A DNA stretch of 64,000 bases from Myxocyprinus asiaticus (taxonomy: Eukaryota; Chordata; Actinopteri; Cypriniformes; Catostomidae), in contig NC_059372.1 of assembly GCF_019703515.2 (NCBI RefSeq), positions 25,580,931 to 25,644,930 of the forward strand, in the 5' to 3' direction. A program made the position numbers and the translations under genes. The notes under the pieces were generated by a model that was given only the letters and a program-made list of their open reading frames with translations, searched no databases and was not told where the DNA came from. Position 1 is the stretch's first letter; each line of letters starts with the position of its first letter. Positions 23,951 through 34,783 of the stretch are shown one piece after another.

Positions 23951-24380
23951 TTAAAATCTTTATCTTCTTTTTCTCCCAATGTGGAATGCCTAATTCCCAC
24001 TAATTTAGTAGGTCCTCGTGGTGGCGCGGTTACCTCAATCCGGGTGGCGGAGGACAAGTCTCAGTTGCCTCCACTTCTAAGACCACCAATCCGCACATCT
24101 TATCACGTGGCTCGCTGTGCATGACACCGCAGAGACTCCGCACGTGGAGGCTCATGCTTTTCTCCGCGATCCACCACAACTTACCATGCGCCCCATTGAG
24201 AGCGAGAACCACTAATCGCGACCACGAGGTGGTTACCCCATGTGACTCTACCCTCCCTAGCAACCGGGCCAATCTGGTTGCTTAGGAGACCTGGCTGGAT
24301 TCACTCAGCACACCCTGGATTCGAACTTGCGACTCCAGTGGTGGTAGTCAGCATCAAAACTCGCTGAGCTACCCAGGCCC
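23951..24380 (-). mobile_element. tRNA-derived SINE, complete with target duplication
   Basis: On the minus strand it begins GGGCCTGGGTAGCTCAGCGA, with an A box (TAGCTCAGCGAG) and a B box (GTTCGAATCC), i.e. an internal RNA polymerase III promoter derived from a tRNA. A long body follows (GCAACCAGATTGGCCCGG is part), with an AGAAAAAGAAGATAAAG tail. Near-perfect direct repeats, 23934-23950 and 24381-24397 (core GTGTGTATTTT), flank it, as LINE-mediated insertion produces. It resembles a SINE common in cypriniform genomes; I do not assign a family name. Confidence 0.8.
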
Positions 24381-24440
24381 AAAGCAGTGTGTATTTTAAT
24401 GTTTATGGCCCCATTCACTTCCATTGTAAGTGCCTTACTA

Positions 24441-24635
24441 TTGATGGGAAGTCCGATTCTTTTCCACAAACCAGTTCTTTCGAACAGTTCAATTCAATGA
24501 ACCAGTTAAAAAAACTGATTCACCAGTTCTTTTACGTCATTGCGTACTGACGTCACTGCATGATGCCAGTATCCCATTTGGTGAACTAGTTCAACTTGTT
24601 TACTGAAAAGAACCGGTTCAAAAGAACGGTATGGA
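24441..24635. repeat. Unclassified insertion with AACCAGTT/AACTGGTT-like motifs
   Basis: Relative to the intact relative at 63.3 kb, this segment is extra. It holds several short inverted motifs (GAACCAGTT, CCAGTTCTTT, GAACCGGTTC). Ends and duplication are not clear. Confidence 0.35.
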
Positions 24636-24851
24636 CAGACGAGTAGAAATTATTTTTTGTGGTAGTCAACATTATGCCACAAATATTTTTTTCATTGAGC
24701 TTATCTTAAACCATTATTTTGTGTGGGAGCACATTATCAGTTTAGCCTGGGTGGACACATATCAGGGTAACTCCATCATTTGTTCAAATTAATTCCAGAC
24801 TTAATCCCATAGAAGGACTTGCCTCAGTGGCTTCTTCTCACAGACTCTTAC

Positions 24852-25249
24852 CTGTAACTCATTCCAGTCTGGAATGAGATAGACTCCTGTAGAGACACTC
24901 CATTGGTCCGCAAGAAATCCTCCAGGTTTTTGAGCTGGGCAGCTGCCCGCACCTCACGCAAGCTCCTAATCTCACCCAGTTCCCCACCACCCTGCCGCAA
25001 AGGGTAAAGGCCCTGGTCGGACAGGTAACGGTCAATGTCACTCCGCATGCTTTCGCTGAAGGACAGGGACAGCAACTTGCTGCTGCTATTGCTGCTGCTT
25101 CTTCGCACGCTGTTACTCGGCGGTCCATTCTTCGGGATCTGTTCGGAAGGGACACTCAGTTGATGGCTGAGGCGGTGGCCAACATGCCCGACACGCACAT
25201 CAGTCAAACTGCTTCTGTGAGTGGCAAACATGCCCCGCAACCAGGTGAC
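24852..25249 (-). CDS. Candidate exon of an unidentified host gene
   Basis: A 130-codon minus-strand frame ends in a strong splice donor, TTACAG/GTAAGAG, after GMSYR (24852). The upstream limit is uncertain; CACTAG at 25250-25252 is a possible acceptor. The protein is serine-rich and polar (SVRRSSSNSSSKLLSLSFSE) and then has a probably helical part (SDIDRYLSDQGLYPL, REVRAAAQLKNLEDFL). Codon use and the balanced sequence differ from the neighbouring repeats. I do not recognise the protein. If the acceptor is right, entry phase is 0 and exit phase 2, which does not join directly to the exon at 28660-28718, so another exon is missing or the acceptor is elsewhere. Confidence 0.5.
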
Positions 25250-25419
25250 CTAGTGCCCAACACTGAACTGCAAGATGTGTCTCACACACACAGACGGAAG
25301 TGTGAAGCAAATAGCATGACAGAGACCAGCAGACTCATACAGGTCAGACCCCTTGCTTTAAATAGCGCCCACCTATCTTGGCAATCAACACCATACTCAC
25401 ACGTTCATGCATTGTAATC

Positions 25420-25860
25420 AGAGATCACCCTCCTGTCCCCGCTCTCCCTTGTGTGAATCAAATACTGTATGATAGCAAATCTAAACTGAATGATCTTTAT
25501 AGTGTGTAACTGTGTGCTCAGGAAGGACACAAAATTAGAATTGTGTTCTTCCATATGCATGCATGCATGCTCAAGCAACAAAAGTGAGTAGACATTCAGA
25601 CATACACAAAGAAAGCTTCATGTGAGCCCTGCTGCAGTTACTGTGGAGGACATAAATGCCAAATCTATCCAGCATCCAGTCAGTTAAATCAGCCTCCTAA
25701 TGAATGAGTCAAAAAATAGACTGGCACTGATCCCAACAAAGGCTAAAATCCTAAAAGTAAACATGATGTACTTTGCTGTCATTATAATCCTGCACAAATA
25801 GAGGCCTACCTGAAAGATATCTAAATGTCAAACTTATCAAATGTGTGTATATATTTTTGG
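25420..25860. other. No gene recognised
   Basis: Probable intron of the minus-strand gene; nothing else is visible. Confidence 0.35.
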
Positions 25861-26340
25861 GTCACACTTTCCAATAAGGTTCTAGTTATTAAAATTAGAT
25901 AATGCATTAGGTATTTTGAACTAACATACAATATTTTATTATTATTATTATTATTATTATAATTATTTTATTACAGCATTTTTAAATCTTGGTTCATGTT
26001 AATTTACCAACATACTATTGCTCATTATTTGTTCATGTTAGTTCATAATGCATTAACTAATGTTAACATACATGTTTAATATAAATAATTTATTAAATTA
26101 AAAAAAAAAACAATAAAAAACAATTTTTTAAATAAAAACAAATAGAAATACCAAAACTATCAAATTTTAAGACACTCAACAAAAAAAAAAAAATGTATTA
26201 ATGAAATTAACATTACATTAACATATATAACAAGATTAATAAATGCTGTAAAGTATTGTTTATTGTTAGTTCATGTTAACTTGCATTAATGTTGTAACTA
26301 ATGTTAACAACCATAGCTTTATTACAGTGTTCCCATTTTT
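25861..26340. repeat. AT-rich fish repeat with TTAACTAATGTTAAC motifs
   Basis: It begins TCACACTTTCCAATAAGGTT and ends near TTATTACAGTGTTCC, with repeated GTTCATGTTAGTTCA, TTAACTAATGTTAAC and AATAAATGCTGTAAA motifs in both orientations, plus an ATT run. It matches a palindromic repeat common in fish genomes as I recall it. Non-coding. Confidence 0.55.
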
Positions 26341-26726
26341 GGTCTTTTTTTATTTATTATAAATACAATAAATATTTATCAATATATTTTTATAATTTTG
26401 TACTGCTTTTTTGTTAAAAAATAACAATTTAATATATAGAGGCATTTTATCAGTTGTTAAGTGGTTTAAGTGGCATTGATTTTCTCTTTATCATCAACAT
26501 CTGTGATAAGTTAGTGTGCAACTGTCATGAGGCATACTGAAAATGGACACAATTTTATATGCCTTACTGACTACCAAATACCAAACTGACTGGTATTCAT
26601 GCTGACAAATTACTACAGAAGACCATTTCAAACAATATGCAAGAATCCCTTGTGCACAGAACTGCATACCTAGAACACCACTTAATAATTTACCTGACAA
26701 GTACAGAAAAACATCCACACAACATA

Positions 26727-27993
26727 CAGTGGCAAGAAAAAAGTATGTGAACCCTTTGGGATTAGCTTGTTTTCTGCATTAATTTGTCATAAAATTAAAT
26801 CTCATCTTCATCAAAGTCACAAGTAAAGACAAACACAATGTGCTTTAACAACACAAAAACAATTATAATCTTTCATGTCTTTATTGAACACATCCCATTA
26901 AACATTCACAGTGCTGTGGAAAAAGCGAACCCTTGGATTTAATAACTGGCCGATCCTTCTTTGGCAGAAATAACCTCAACCAAGTGTTTACGGTAGCTGC
27001 GGATTAGACCTGCACAACGTTGAGAAGGAATTTTGGACCATTCTTATTTTACAGAACTGCTTCAGCTCAGCCACATTCTTAGTGTCTGGTGTGAACTGCT
27101 CTCTTGAGGTCATTCCACAGCATCTCTATTTGGTTAAAGTCTGGGCTCTGACTGGGCCACTCCAAAAGCTGAATTTTCTTTTTTTGAAGCCATTTTGTAG
27201 TGGATTTACTTTGATGTTTAGGGTCATTGTCCTGCTCCATCACCCAATTTCTACTGAGCTTCAGCTGGCACACAGCCACCCTGACATTATCCTGTAGGAT
27301 ATCTTGATAAACTTCTGGTCCAGGCCCCGAAGTAGCAAAGCAGCCCAAAATCATCATGCTCCACCGTACTTCACTGTTGTGATGATGATTTCATGTTGGT
27401 AAGTGGTGCCCTTTTTATGCCATACATAGTGCTTCATGTTCTTTCCAAACAATTTAACCTTAGTTTCATCAGTCCACAAATTTTCCCAGTAGCATTGGGG
27501 AGTGTCAAGGTGTTCTAATGATTCCTTCAAGTCTTTAGCTGTCACTCTAGGGTTCTTTTTTTTTTTACCTCATTGAGCATTCTGTGGTGTGCCCTTTGAG
27601 TCATCTTGGCTGGACGGCCACTTCTAAGTAGAGTAGCCACAGTAATAAATCAACTCCATTTATAGACAATTTGTCTAACTGTGGACAGATGAATATCTAA
27701 GCCATTCGTTATAACTTTGCAACCATTTCACCAATTCGTTTTTGTTGAAGTCATTAGCCTAGGGGTTCACATACTTTTTCCAATCTACATTGTGAATGTT
27801 TTAATGTATTCAATATATAAAATAACCAAACAATAATTTGTGTGTTAATTAAAACATATTGTGTTTGTTCATTATTGTAACTTAGATGAAGATCAAACCA
27901 GATTTTAAGACAAATTTATACTGTACATAAATGCAGGTAATCCCAAAAGGTTCACATACATACATACATACATACATACATTTTCTGCCACTG
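26727..27993 (-). mobile_element. Tc1/mariner element, complete ends
   Basis: TA (26725-26726) precedes CAGTGGCAAGAAAAAAGTAT. The right end, GCCACTG, is followed by TA (27994-27995). GTGAACCCTTTGGGATTA on the left is inverted on the right as AATCCCAAAAGGTTCAC. A GTAT/CATA expansion lies inside the right repeat (27956-27981). Length is 1267 bp, normal for Tc1. The transposase on the minus strand is broken. Confidence 0.9.
27082..27760 (-). pseudogene. Tc1 transposase, broken
   Basis: Pieces in order are MTQRAHHRMLNEV (about 27610-27570), VTAKDLKESLEHL (from 27545), WTDETKVKLFG (first catalytic Asp), HYVWHKKGT, then MMILGCFATSGPG (27357), MEQDNDPKHQS (second Asp, in the NDPKH box) and WPSQSPDFNQIEMLWNDLKR (Glu of the DDE triad). 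The N-terminal paired-like DNA-binding region at 27.6-27.76 kb is heavily degraded, and stops or shifts separate the segments (for example after KYGGA). It would bind the terminal repeats and insert at TA. The catalytic positions survive but no continuous protein can be made. Confidence 0.85.
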
Positions 27994-28659
27994 TATTTAA
28001 TAACAGTATACATTTTGGTCAAATAATATGAATAGAGAATTCAGAGCAAGACCATTCAATCAGAATCTCATGCCTGTCACAAAATAAATTGTATAACAAC
28101 TATACCAATAAATCAGACAGCAATTACAGGGCATGTTTCATTTTATAATCCTGCTTGTTCAAATCTGTTTACTTAATCCCACATCTCATGAAGTTCTCTG
28201 AGTCAATGAGCTCATGTGGCATCAGTCCTGGTCCAAAAGTACTCTTCCTTCATCAGAAGTGTATCATCAAGCTTTACATTCCACAATCTCACAAAAGTGT
28301 GTCAAACCAAGAGCTATCAAAATCTACATGTAGTCCACCACATACACAATATTTTACACTCTGCTTGTTCTTCACAGCTTAGTTTGTCTTTCATCCCAGC
28401 GAAAGATGTACTGTAGGCAGAAAGGGACAGTCTGAAGCTAACCTGCTTTTTCATTTCTCATAACTAAATCATCATGGTGCAGTAGCTTAGAGTAAACCAA
28501 CACACAGCAGCCTTTCCTTATGTGGATCTAAGCCCTACTTTCCGTTCTTCACCATGCTTATGCCTGCAGCCTAGGAGAAGGCTGTGGGTGTGGGCAGGAT
28601 CACCATGCAACATCCTCAGGCAGGACCTATATCCAGTTAAGCACCAGTCTTGTACTTAC

Positions 28660-28718
28660 CCGGTTCCTTGGAGGGCGAGTCAAGTACGGATTTTGCACTA
28701 CACTGCTCATCTGACAAC
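28660..28718 (-). CDS. Candidate small exon of the unidentified host gene
   Basis: A 59-nt minus-strand segment lies between acceptor ACCATTAG and donor GTAAGTAC. Entering in phase 2 it reads R-LSDEQCSAKSVLDSPSKEPG and leaves in phase 1. The entry phase agrees with the exit of the exon at 36508-36549. An overlapping frame with an ATG (MSSVVQNPYLTRPPRNR) is also open, so the reading frame is not certain. It lacks any repeat similarity. No domain is recognised. Confidence 0.4.
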
Positions 28719-28739
28719 CTAATGGTGGTCCACACACCA

Positions 28740-29535
28740 CTGAAGACTGCTGTTTTCCAACTAAACAGAGAGCGCCTTTCTAGTATGAGCCTTAACAATT
28801 AGCAAACAGCAAGAAAGCTCCACCCCTTAACAAGGTCAGACAACACCCACTTTTGGCAAATGTCATAGAGAGAATGCTTTCTGCACCAATCACAGAGTGA
28901 GAATGCCTTGCAAACATGAATTATTCAGAACAGCATTTGCTCTAGAAGCCTTTGATGTTGTACCACAAGAAAGTGTATTTTGCTTGTTCTGTCTTTCGTG
29001 CAAGTAAAAATTTTAAAAGTACAACCAAGGTACCATGGTACAGACTATTGCAAATAGCACTGCATAGTTATCAAGTCCTGCAAGTGCTACAGTATAAGCT
29101 AACAGTGTATTCCTACCCATTTCATGGTGCGAGGAGGAAAACCAAAAGATATAATACAGATATTATAGTGTACAGAGAGTCCTGCACACATAGGATAAAC
29201 ACCACACAAGGAGCTACAGTGAATTTAAAAGTGTGAATGACACACAGGTCATAGAGGTGATGTATGGCTGTGCATACTGTATGTCTGCCTTGCAAAGCTT
29301 TCAAATGCAGATATGCCTATTTAGATAATGATGACAAATGATTTAGGACCATAGGGATTGAATGAGATGTGAGAGGGAGAGGGAGAAAGAGACTGAGATT
29401 ACACATGCAAGTTGAAGTCAAACCCAGCAGACTGTAAAATTCTTCATACAGGTGACAGGGAGTGCTTTTCTCAGTAATGCTTTGCAGCAGGGCATACGTT
29501 TGTAACAAACGATAGTGAGACAAACAGACCCAAGA
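28740..29535. other. No gene recognised
   Basis: Probable intron sequence; I find no supported frame or repeat boundaries. Confidence 0.35.
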
Positions 29536-29539
29536 GAAC

Positions 29540-29985
29540 CCACCTGAAACACACAAGGGCAAAAATGTCAACACACTTGGAACAAAACAAACAAGGAACG
29601 ATGATGCCACGGTCCTTGTCAGACAAAACCCAACCTTACAAGGTGACAGGACCATGACATCACCGGAAAGCGCACGGCGGTAACCAACAACCGGACCCGT
29701 GTGCTCACACAAAGAATGTACATGAAACACGAGACAGACAGGGGATGATGATGCCATGGTCCTCGTCAGACAAAACCCAACCTGACAAGGTGACAGGACC
29801 GTAACATCACCGGAGAGCGCATGGCTGCAACTCAAGCACGGCAGTCACTAACAACCAGACCCGTGCGCTCAAACAAAGAACATACACGAAACACGAGACA
29901 GAAAGGGGATGATAATGCCACGGTCCCGTCAGACAGAAACCTAACCTGACAAGTTGACAGGACCGTGACAACGTTAGTCTTTGAA
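29540..29985. repeat. Minisatellite, about 150-165-bp unit, three copies
   Basis: The motif ATGATGCCAC/T-GGTCC recurs at 29601, 29748 and 29912, so successive spacings are 147 and 164 bases. Each unit carries GACAAAACCCAACCT, GGTGACAGGACC and GAGCGCA-like blocks. The extra ~17 bases of the second unit are near CAACTCAAGCACGGCAG. The minus strand starts TGTCACGGTCC, so this may be the repeated U3 of an LTR, but I cannot show LTR ends. Long minus-strand open frames here come from the repeats. Confidence 0.75.
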
Positions 29986-30336
29986 ATGTAAGCACAGTAT
30001 TTTATTTCCTCTTGCGTTAATTACAGTACTCTATACCGAACAACTATGAAAATGTTGCAAACACTGCTGTTTTATTTTCCTCTGACTAAAGACTCTTGGC
30101 ATGCCTTAAAAACAGTAGCATCAATTATTTAGTACAGACCATTTGCGAGTGATGTCAAATACACTCTAAATATATAACTCATTCCATAGGCCAGCATGAG
30201 TCTGTATCCCTGTCTCTTGCCTTAGTCACTGAAACACACTGCCAATAAACATGATGATTCATTGTTCTCTCAAATGACTCTGCAGACCTCATTAAGAAAT
30301 TACTCTACATTCTGGCTTCATGACAAACAAGATGTA

Positions 30337-30888
30337 CACTATCGGTCAAAACTTTTGAAACACTTGAATGAAATGTTTCTCATGATATTAAAAATCTTTT
30401 CATCTGAAGGCGTATGCTTAAATGTTTGAAATTAGTTTTGTAGACAAAACCATAATTGTGCCACCATATTAATTTATTTCATTATGAAACTAAAATGTAA
30501 TAAAAAAAAATTAAAAAAAATAAATAAATAAAAAATTTAAGTATTTGAAATTGATGACTTGGACCAAATAATAAAGAAAAGCAGCCAATAAGTGCCCAAC
30601 ATAGATGGGAACTCCTTCAATACTGTTTAAAAAGCATCCCAGGGTGATACCTCAAGAAGTTGGTTGAGAAAATGTCAAGAGTACATGTCTGCAAATTCTA
30701 GGCAAAGGGTGACTACTTTGAAGATGCTAAAATATAACACAGTTTTGATTTATTTTGGATTTCGTTTAGTCACAACATAATTCCCATAGTTCCATTTATG
30801 TTATTCCATAGTTTTGATGACTTTACTATTATTCTAAAATGTAAAAACAAATTATAATAAAGAATGAGTGTTTCAAAACTTTTGACCG

Positions 30889-30894
<6 letters not shown>
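30337..30894. mobile_element. Non-autonomous Tc1/mariner element
   Basis: The left end, CACTATCGGTCAAAACTTTT after TA, and the right end, CAAAACTTTTGACCGTTAGTG, are inverted repeats of about 27 bp. The right TA has become TG, running into a GT microsatellite. The interior is AT-rich with no transposase. Confidence 0.8.

Positions 30895-30962
<68 letters not shown>
30891..30962. repeat. GT then TA compound microsatellite
   Basis: A GT run to about 30924 is followed by a TA run to about 30962, beginning at the edge of the Tc1-type element. The frames through it are artefacts. Confidence 0.9.
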
Positions 30963-30965
<3 letters not shown>

Positions 30966-31439
30966 AAAACAGAGACAGGAATAGCCACAGCAGCGTTCTA
31001 CCAAATGAAAATAGGTGAAATGGCACTGAATAGAGAGAAAAATTACCTTGTCAGATTCTTTTACATAATACTATTCTGCACACACATTTAAAAAAATAAA
31101 TAAAAAAAGCACACAAGTCTCGTAGAATATTTTAATTGTAGCAAGTGTGGTAACCTACAATCTCAAAAAACAAAAAAAAACAAAAAAAAAAAACACTGAT
31201 TTCATTGCATTCTATCCATTTAAATTTGTAACAAATTAGTTTACTTAATCCATTTGAGTTTGGACTACATAAATACTTTTTGTAGCATCGATGAAACTGG
31301 GCAGGGGATTTCCATTTCCCAGCATGCTTTGCATGGGACTGGATGGGGTGAATAAAAGTTAATTAGTTATTTTACGCATTTTTGAGCAAGATGAGAATAG
31401 GAGATTTGTTAAGGTGTTCTGTTATCAGGGCTGGCCCAG

Positions 31440-31545
31440 CCAAATAATAAAGAAAAGCAACCAATAATTGCCCAACATAGATGGGAACTCCTTCAGTACT
31501 GTTTTAAAAGCATCTCAGGGTGATAGCTCAAGAAGTTCTTGCCGA
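31440..31545. mobile_element. Fragment of the 30337-30894 Tc1-type family
   Basis: About 100 bp (AAATAATAAAGAAAAGCAAC to CTCAAGAAGTT) match 30568-30664 with few differences and in the same orientation. It is not bounded by terminal repeats. Confidence 0.7.
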
Positions 31546-32442
31546 AATCACAATGACAGTGAAAACTAAAAACAACATATTAAGAATAAAATTAGCTCTG
31601 AATAATCACAAAAAGAAACATTATCTGAAAGTTACAACAAATAAAATAACAGCAGTGTATCTAAAATCGGCAAGAATTAAAGCTAAGCAGTACACACTAA
31701 TCTGCATAATTTATTCATAATTAAAGCATTACTGGGAACTGAGCGCGGCTTCTTTTCACATTATTAGACACAGATCACACACCTTGCTGAATAATGCTTG
31801 CATCTGACAGAAACACAGGAAATAAGTTATGAAAAATATTTGTGGCTATTTGAGTCTTTGAGGCTTATTTTGTGTAAAGGATAGCAGAAACAGCGCTTGT
31901 CAAATCATTAGGACTTTTCACGTTTTCTCAATAATAATCTGCTGGGGAAGGAATTAAAACACTGCAGATATAAAGACTCAAACTCTAATAGAATGAACAT
32001 ATAATTAATCTGGAACATAACCAAACTATCTGCAAAGATCTCTGCTCTCTAAGAGGTATGTGTTTATTCTTTACATTTGTTTACAAATATATATTTCAAG
32101 GTGTTGTGTTTATAGGCCCTATTTAAAATATGTAATTTTGTTTATACATAATACTGTTACCCAGTAATTATCATATTTGCAAAGACACAGGTTTAATTGA
32201 GACACAGGTTTATTTGTATTTCTAGAAACAAACTGAAAGGTTATCAAAATAGGGAGATAAAATTGTGACTTGTCACTGTACCTAAATACACATATTCCCG
32301 TATGCATGTACATTTAGCCAAACATCTTCATGTTGGGAAAAAAAAAGCTATTGGAGACATTATTCACATCATCTATTGAGCTATTCAGTATAGTGCTTCT
32401 TTCTTAGTGCTTTCTATTTTAAAAATCTGCTCATCTGCAAAT

Positions 32443-34671
32443 CTGTAGTAAGGACTGTAAAGAGATGGACCAGTGAAGCAGAGCTGGAACTACTTTGACT
32501 GCACTGATTGGAGTTTTGAGGCTGCAGCCACAGACCTGGATGAGTACACAGATACTGTGATATCATATATCAGTTTCTGTGAGGATATGTGCATCCATAA
32601 AGGGACATTTTTATCATTCAATAACAATAAACCATGGTTTACAGGAAAACTCAGACAGCTTTGTCATGCCAAAGAGGATGCTTACAAAAGAGGGGATAAA
32701 ATATTGTACAACCAGGCCAGGAACACACTTACTAAGGAAATCAGAGTGGCTAAAAGAAGTTACTCTGAAAAACTGAATAAACAGTTTTCAGCCAATGATC
32801 CTGCATCTGTGTGGAAAGGCCTGAAAAGCACCACCAAGTACAAGACACCTCCCCCTCGCTCTGTAGAGAGTCAACTAATGGCTGATGAACTGAATGTGTT
32901 TTACTGCAGGTTTGAAAAGCCCAGTCTCACACCCCTCCCCCGCTCTGATCTTCACTTCACTTCACACACACACCAATACCTCCTGGAACCCCCCTCCTCC
33001 TACTCAATCTGCACTTGTGATCTGTGAGGAGGATGTGTGCAGGGCCTTTTGGAAACAAAAGACTAGGAAAATTTCAGGCCCAGATGGTGTTTCACCTGCC
33101 TGTCTGAAAGTCTGCGCTGACCAATTGGCCCCCATCTTCACACAGATCTTCAATAGATCACTGGTGCAGTGTGAAGTTCCCTGCTGCTTCAAACGCTCCA
33201 CCATCATTCTGGTTCCCAAAAAAAAAAAAAAAAAAAAATCAGACCGTTCGCTCTCACATCTGTGGTCATGAAGTCGTTTGAGAGACTGGTTTTGGCCTAC
33301 CTGAAGGACATCACTGGACCCCTGCTGGACCCCATTCAGTTTGCTTACTGAGCACATAGGTCTGTGGATGATGCTGTCAATATGGGACTGCATTATATCC
33401 TGCAACACCTCGATAGACCTGGGACTTATGCAAGGATCCTATTTGTGGACTTCAGTTCAGCCTACAATACCATCATGCCTGATCTTCTCTCAACCAAACT
33501 GAACCAGCTCTCCGTGCCCACCCCAATCTGTCGATGGATCACCAGCTTTCTGACAAATAGGCAGCAGCTATTGAGACTGGGGAAACTCACATCTGGGACC
33601 CTCACTATTAGCACTGGTGCTCCTTAGGGATGCGTTCTCTCTCCACTGCTCTTCTCTCTGTACACGAATAACTGCACTCAAAAGACCCCACTGTCAAGCT
33701 CCTGAAGTTTGGATACGACACCACGGTCATCGGCCTCATCTGTGATGGTGACGACTCTGCATACAGGTGCGAGGTTGATCAACTGGCTGTCTGGTGCAGC
33801 CAAAACAACCTTGAGCTCAAAATAGTGGAGATGACTGTGGACTTCAGGAGAAATCCACCCCCATCATCCTGAACAGCACTGTGGCAGCAGTGGAGTCATT
33901 CTGGTTCCTGGGCTCTACCATCTCTCAGGACCTGAAGTGGGGACACCCACATAGACTCCATTATGAAGAAGGTTCAGCAGAGGTTGTACTTCCTTTGCCA
34001 GCTGAGGAAGTTTAACCTGCCACAGGAGCTGCTGATAATAGTTCTACTCGGCCGTCATTGAGCCTGTCCTGTGTACATCTATAACTGTCTGGTTTGGTTC
34101 AGCCACCAAATCAGACAGAAGGAAACTACAACAGAGAGTCAGGACCGCTGAGAGAATTATTGGTGCCTGCCCACCCTCCAAGACCTGCACGTCTCCAGAG
34201 TGAGGAAACGTGCAGGTAGAATCACTCTCGACCCCACACACCCTGCCCACACCCTCTTTGAACTGTTGCCCTCTGGACGGTGCTACAGAGCACTGTGCGC
34301 CAGGACATCCAGGCACAATAACTGTTGAAAAATCATGAACAATTAAACTGCATTCAGGACTCCCCCATAGTGCAATAATGTAAATAAATATCTCATGTAC
34401 ATATGTAAATTCACATATTTAATTCAATAACTGTACATACTCTACCTTGCACAAACAATACCACTCGCACATGTGCATACGCCATTCTGTTATATGTCCT
34501 ATTATTTGTATGTCTGTTTATACTCTTACCTTGTTTTATATTCGGTGTCTCACTGTAATGTTCTGTGTGCACTTGTTTCTCCTATCACCAAAAAAAACAA
34601 AACAAAAAAACAAAAAATCCTTGTGTACGTGAGAACACTTGGCAATAAAGCTCATTCTGATTCTGATCATG
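32443..34671 (+). mobile_element. 5'-truncated Rex1/CR1-type LINE, nested in hAT
   Basis: It begins within the region between endonuclease and RT (GGACTGTAAAGAGATGGACC, also at 14211 in the first copy) and ends with CTTGGCAATAAAGCTCATTC. Unlike the first copy it retains the linker and the RT fingers. Truncation at the 5' end is typical of target-primed reverse transcription. Confidence 0.85.
32473..34330 (+). pseudogene. LINE linker and reverse transcriptase, broken
   Basis: Translated blocks in order: CTDWSFEAAATDLDEYTD, SFNNNKPWFTGKLRQLCHAK and RVAKRSYSEKLNK (32473-33027); ISGPDGVSPACLKVCADQLA (33.07 kb); an A-run at 33221-33238 that breaks RSTIILVPKK; RSVDDAVNMGLHYILQHLDR after an in-frame stop (33350); ILFVDFSSAYNTI (motif A); ISTGAP then a stop, and GCVLSPLLFSLY (motif B); LLKFGYDTTVIGLI (motif C, with Tyr in place of the first Asp). 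It continues in several frames to RPLHNCLVWFSH-like DNA at 34.1 kb. Stops and frameshifts make it non-functional. Confidence 0.8.
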
Positions 34672-34783
34672 TTTGCAGTGGTTCTTTGATGTTTTAAAGT
34701 CATGTAAATTTTCACAACAGAGGGCCCATTTTCATGATTTTGCCTAGGGCCCCACAAACCCATGGGCTGGCCCTGTCTGTTAT

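Larger units (their letters stand above)
23640..24700. mobile_element. Miniature element split by two insertions
   Basis: Pieces around 23690-23933, 24398-24440 and 24636-24700 match the family seen intact at 62839-63449: TTAACATGATTTTAGTGTGA, CACTTCCATTGTAAGTGCC and GTCAACATTATGCCACAAAT. A SINE (23951-24380) and a second sequence (about 24441-24635) interrupt it. No coding capacity. Confidence 0.6.
31426..34775. mobile_element. hAT insertion with perfect 8-bp duplication, carrying nested elements
   Basis: Left end CAGGGCTGGCCC and right end GGGCTGGCCCTG are inverted repeats. TCTGTTAT occurs at 31418-31425 and 34776-34783, a perfect 8-bp target duplication. Inside are a Tc1-type fragment (31440-31545) and a 5'-truncated LINE (32443-34671), leaving roughly 1 kb of its own sequence. 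No transposase frame remains. Confidence 0.8.

Noticed and set aside
24317..24380. A tRNA gene on the minus strand
   Set aside because: A and B boxes are present but the sequence continues into a SINE body with a tail and target duplications, and no cloverleaf with CCA context is needed.
29317..29835. A 172-codon minus-strand protein
   Set aside because: It repeats itself with the minisatellite period and has no known domain.
30770..31091. Frames crossing GT/TA repeats
   Set aside because: Pure microsatellite translation (VCVC, YIYI); the same reason removes frames at 57230-57610 and 46973-47474.
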